A stretch of DNA of 29,143 bases from Eimeria necatrix. Lineage: Eukaryota; Apicomplexa; Conoidasida; Eucoccidiorida; Eimeriidae. This document shows, one piece after another, positions 19,388-29,143 of this stretch. The notes beneath the pieces were generated by a model that saw only the letters and a list, made by a program, of their open reading frames with translations, did no database searches and had not been told where the DNA came from. Both the position numbers and the translations under genes were made by a program. Within the stretch, counting starts at the first letter, position 1, and each line of letters opens with the position of its first letter. The DNA lies in assembly GCF_000499385.1 (NCBI RefSeq), contig NW_013654324.1, forward strand, positions 1 to 29,143, written 5' to 3'.

Positions 19388-20611
19388 GCCGCGGCCCCCA
19401 CCGCAGAAATAAGCTAGGACTTGGTCTAAATAACCCAAGCTTGTGCAGGGGCTAGCAGGATAATGTCTTTGGCGGATTTGTTGAGCAAAATAATTGGTTT
19501 TTGGTGGCTGAAAAACAGCTGTTAGAATAAAAACTTTTTCTGGAATTATTCTAAAAAAGAGTTTCTTGAATTGGGCGTTTTTGGCTTTCTAAAAGAGCCC
19601 CGGGGTGTATCTACAGGAGCACTGGAAGTGAATATTTCCCCCGGAGTGGACTTGGCTTGCAAAGATAATAATGGAATAAAGAATTTCATTTCAATCTTTT
19701 TGTTTTACTCAAAAGAAAATATATTTTGAGAGAAATTTAATTGCTAGGAATAATAACAACGGAAGAGAACAATTCAACTTCAATCTTTTAGTTTTCCAAA
19801 ACTTGAAACAAAGAGTTGTGTTGTGTAACTCCTCTCTGGCTGATTTCTGCCGGATCTGCTGCTGCTGCTGCACTAAATAAACATAAATTTCATCAATTAA
19901 ATTGCATTTTAAAAGAATTGCTGCTGCATCTTTTCAACTCAAACAAAACCGTGAAAAGTGGAGGTCACTCGGGTGTTCGTACACCTCGGAGGCCCCACAG
20001 CCTGCTCGAGCCCTCGCAGGGGCAGCAAAGGACAAATCATTAATTGATTTAATTTATATTTAATTATAAAACGCAAATTAATTGCAATTTCAAACAAAGA
20101 AGACTCTCCCGCTGCAGCGCCACCGACAGCAGCAGCAGCAGCAGCAGCAGCAGCACGAGCAGCAGCAGCAGCAGCCCGCAGGTGACCTGCTGCTGAGGGG
20201 CTTTTTCTTGTTTCTCCCACAAACCGGCTAGTGGCTAATCGGTGAGGGGTTTACTCCCCTTTCTATCTCTTTGTTTATTTTTAAATGAAATAAATAAATA
20301 ACAAACAAAGAGGCGACACCCCACGCCGCAAGCAGCAGCTGTACGTACACCTCAGTGGTCAGACAGGTAACAAACTGCAGGCCTTCTTTCTCGTGTCACA
20401 GCAGCAGAACAAGCAGCAGCAGCAGGTGCAGTAGCAGCAGAACAAGCAGCAGCAGCAGGTGCAGTAGCAGCAGCAGCAAAAGTGTCAAACGAGCAGCAGC
20501 AGCAGCATCCGCCGCAGCAGCGGCACCGCAGCAGCAGCAGCAGCCTTTTTGCAGCGGATGCAGTAGCAGTTCTGGGAAAGTAGCAGCAGCTGCAGATGCA
20601 GTAGCAGCACT

Positions 20612-20648
<37 letters not shown>

Positions 20649-20725
20649 GCAGCAGCGGAGGACCCTCCTGCTGCCAATCCAGGAGGCCCCCGAGGCCCCC
20701 CCCAGGGGGCCCCCATCGCAAACCT
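19388..20725. other. Region upstream of the protease start: AT-rich DNA and CAG tracts
   Basis: From 19388 to about 20120 there is no recognised gene. (CAG)n tracts occur at about 20128-20175 and 20398-20645. A 33-bp unit (CAGCAGAACAAGCAGC followed by AGCAGCAGGTGCAGTAG) is duplicated exactly at 20402-20434 and 20435-20467. GC-rich GGGGGCCCC palindromes lie at about 20695-20760. The frame of the protease is closed by a TAG at 20564-20566, which limits how far exon 1 can extend upstream. An upstream exon or 5' untranslated region could lie here, but none is demonstrable. Confidence 0.55.

Positions 20726-29143
<8,418 letters not shown>

Overview
The window looks like nuclear DNA of a coccidian apicomplexan, most likely Eimeria. 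The evidence is dense CAG/CTG repeats that encode alanine, glutamine and serine runs inside a real gene, internal AAACCCT/TTTAGGG telomere-like blocks, (TTTA)n tracts, introns with GT...AG borders, and an apicomplexan-type subtilisin gene. Eimeria chromosomes are known to alternate repeat-poor (P) and repeat-rich (R) segments. This window crosses one such border near 16.78 kb.

Repeat-poor part (1-16.78 kb). Two intronless minus-strand paralogues (985-3072, 695 aa; 6029-8134, 701 aa) encode single-pass, probably type II, membrane proteins of a family I do not recognise. Each lies on a copy of a roughly 3.1 kb duplicated segment, and about 2 kb of unique DNA separates the copies. The non-coding flank downstream of the genes is more alike between copies than the coding sequence. 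From about 8.7 to 11.9 kb the plus strand holds protein-like reading frames broken by in-frame stops and frame changes; I read this as a large decayed gene. From 11.9 to 16.78 kb there is mostly no recognisable gene, apart from two weak minus-strand candidates.

Repeat-rich part (16.78-29.14 kb). First come CAG/CTG hairpins, then a cluster of GCATGC motifs partly amplified as an 89-bp minisatellite, then a TTTAGGG block and CAG-rich DNA. A long multi-exon gene on the plus strand follows, from 20726 to beyond the window end: a secreted subtilisin-like serine protease (family S8). Exon 1 (994 codons) has a signal-peptide-like start whose hydrophobic core is 13 CTG codons, long homopolymer runs, a probable propeptide and the catalytic Asp. 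Exons 2 and 3 (68 and 112 bp) carry the rest of the Asp loop and the catalytic His motif. Exon 4 continues into the S8 domain. The catalytic Ser would lie beyond the window.

The most unusual structure surrounds exon 3. Intron 2 ends in an array of about 190-200 bp units, each carrying a degraded copy of the START of exon 3, some still behind an AG acceptor. Intron 3 begins with an array of units of similar length, each carrying a degraded copy of the END of exon 3 (the catalytic-His motif), at least one still followed by a GT donor. The first downstream copy could be spliced as a 48-bp, phase-1-symmetric cassette exon.
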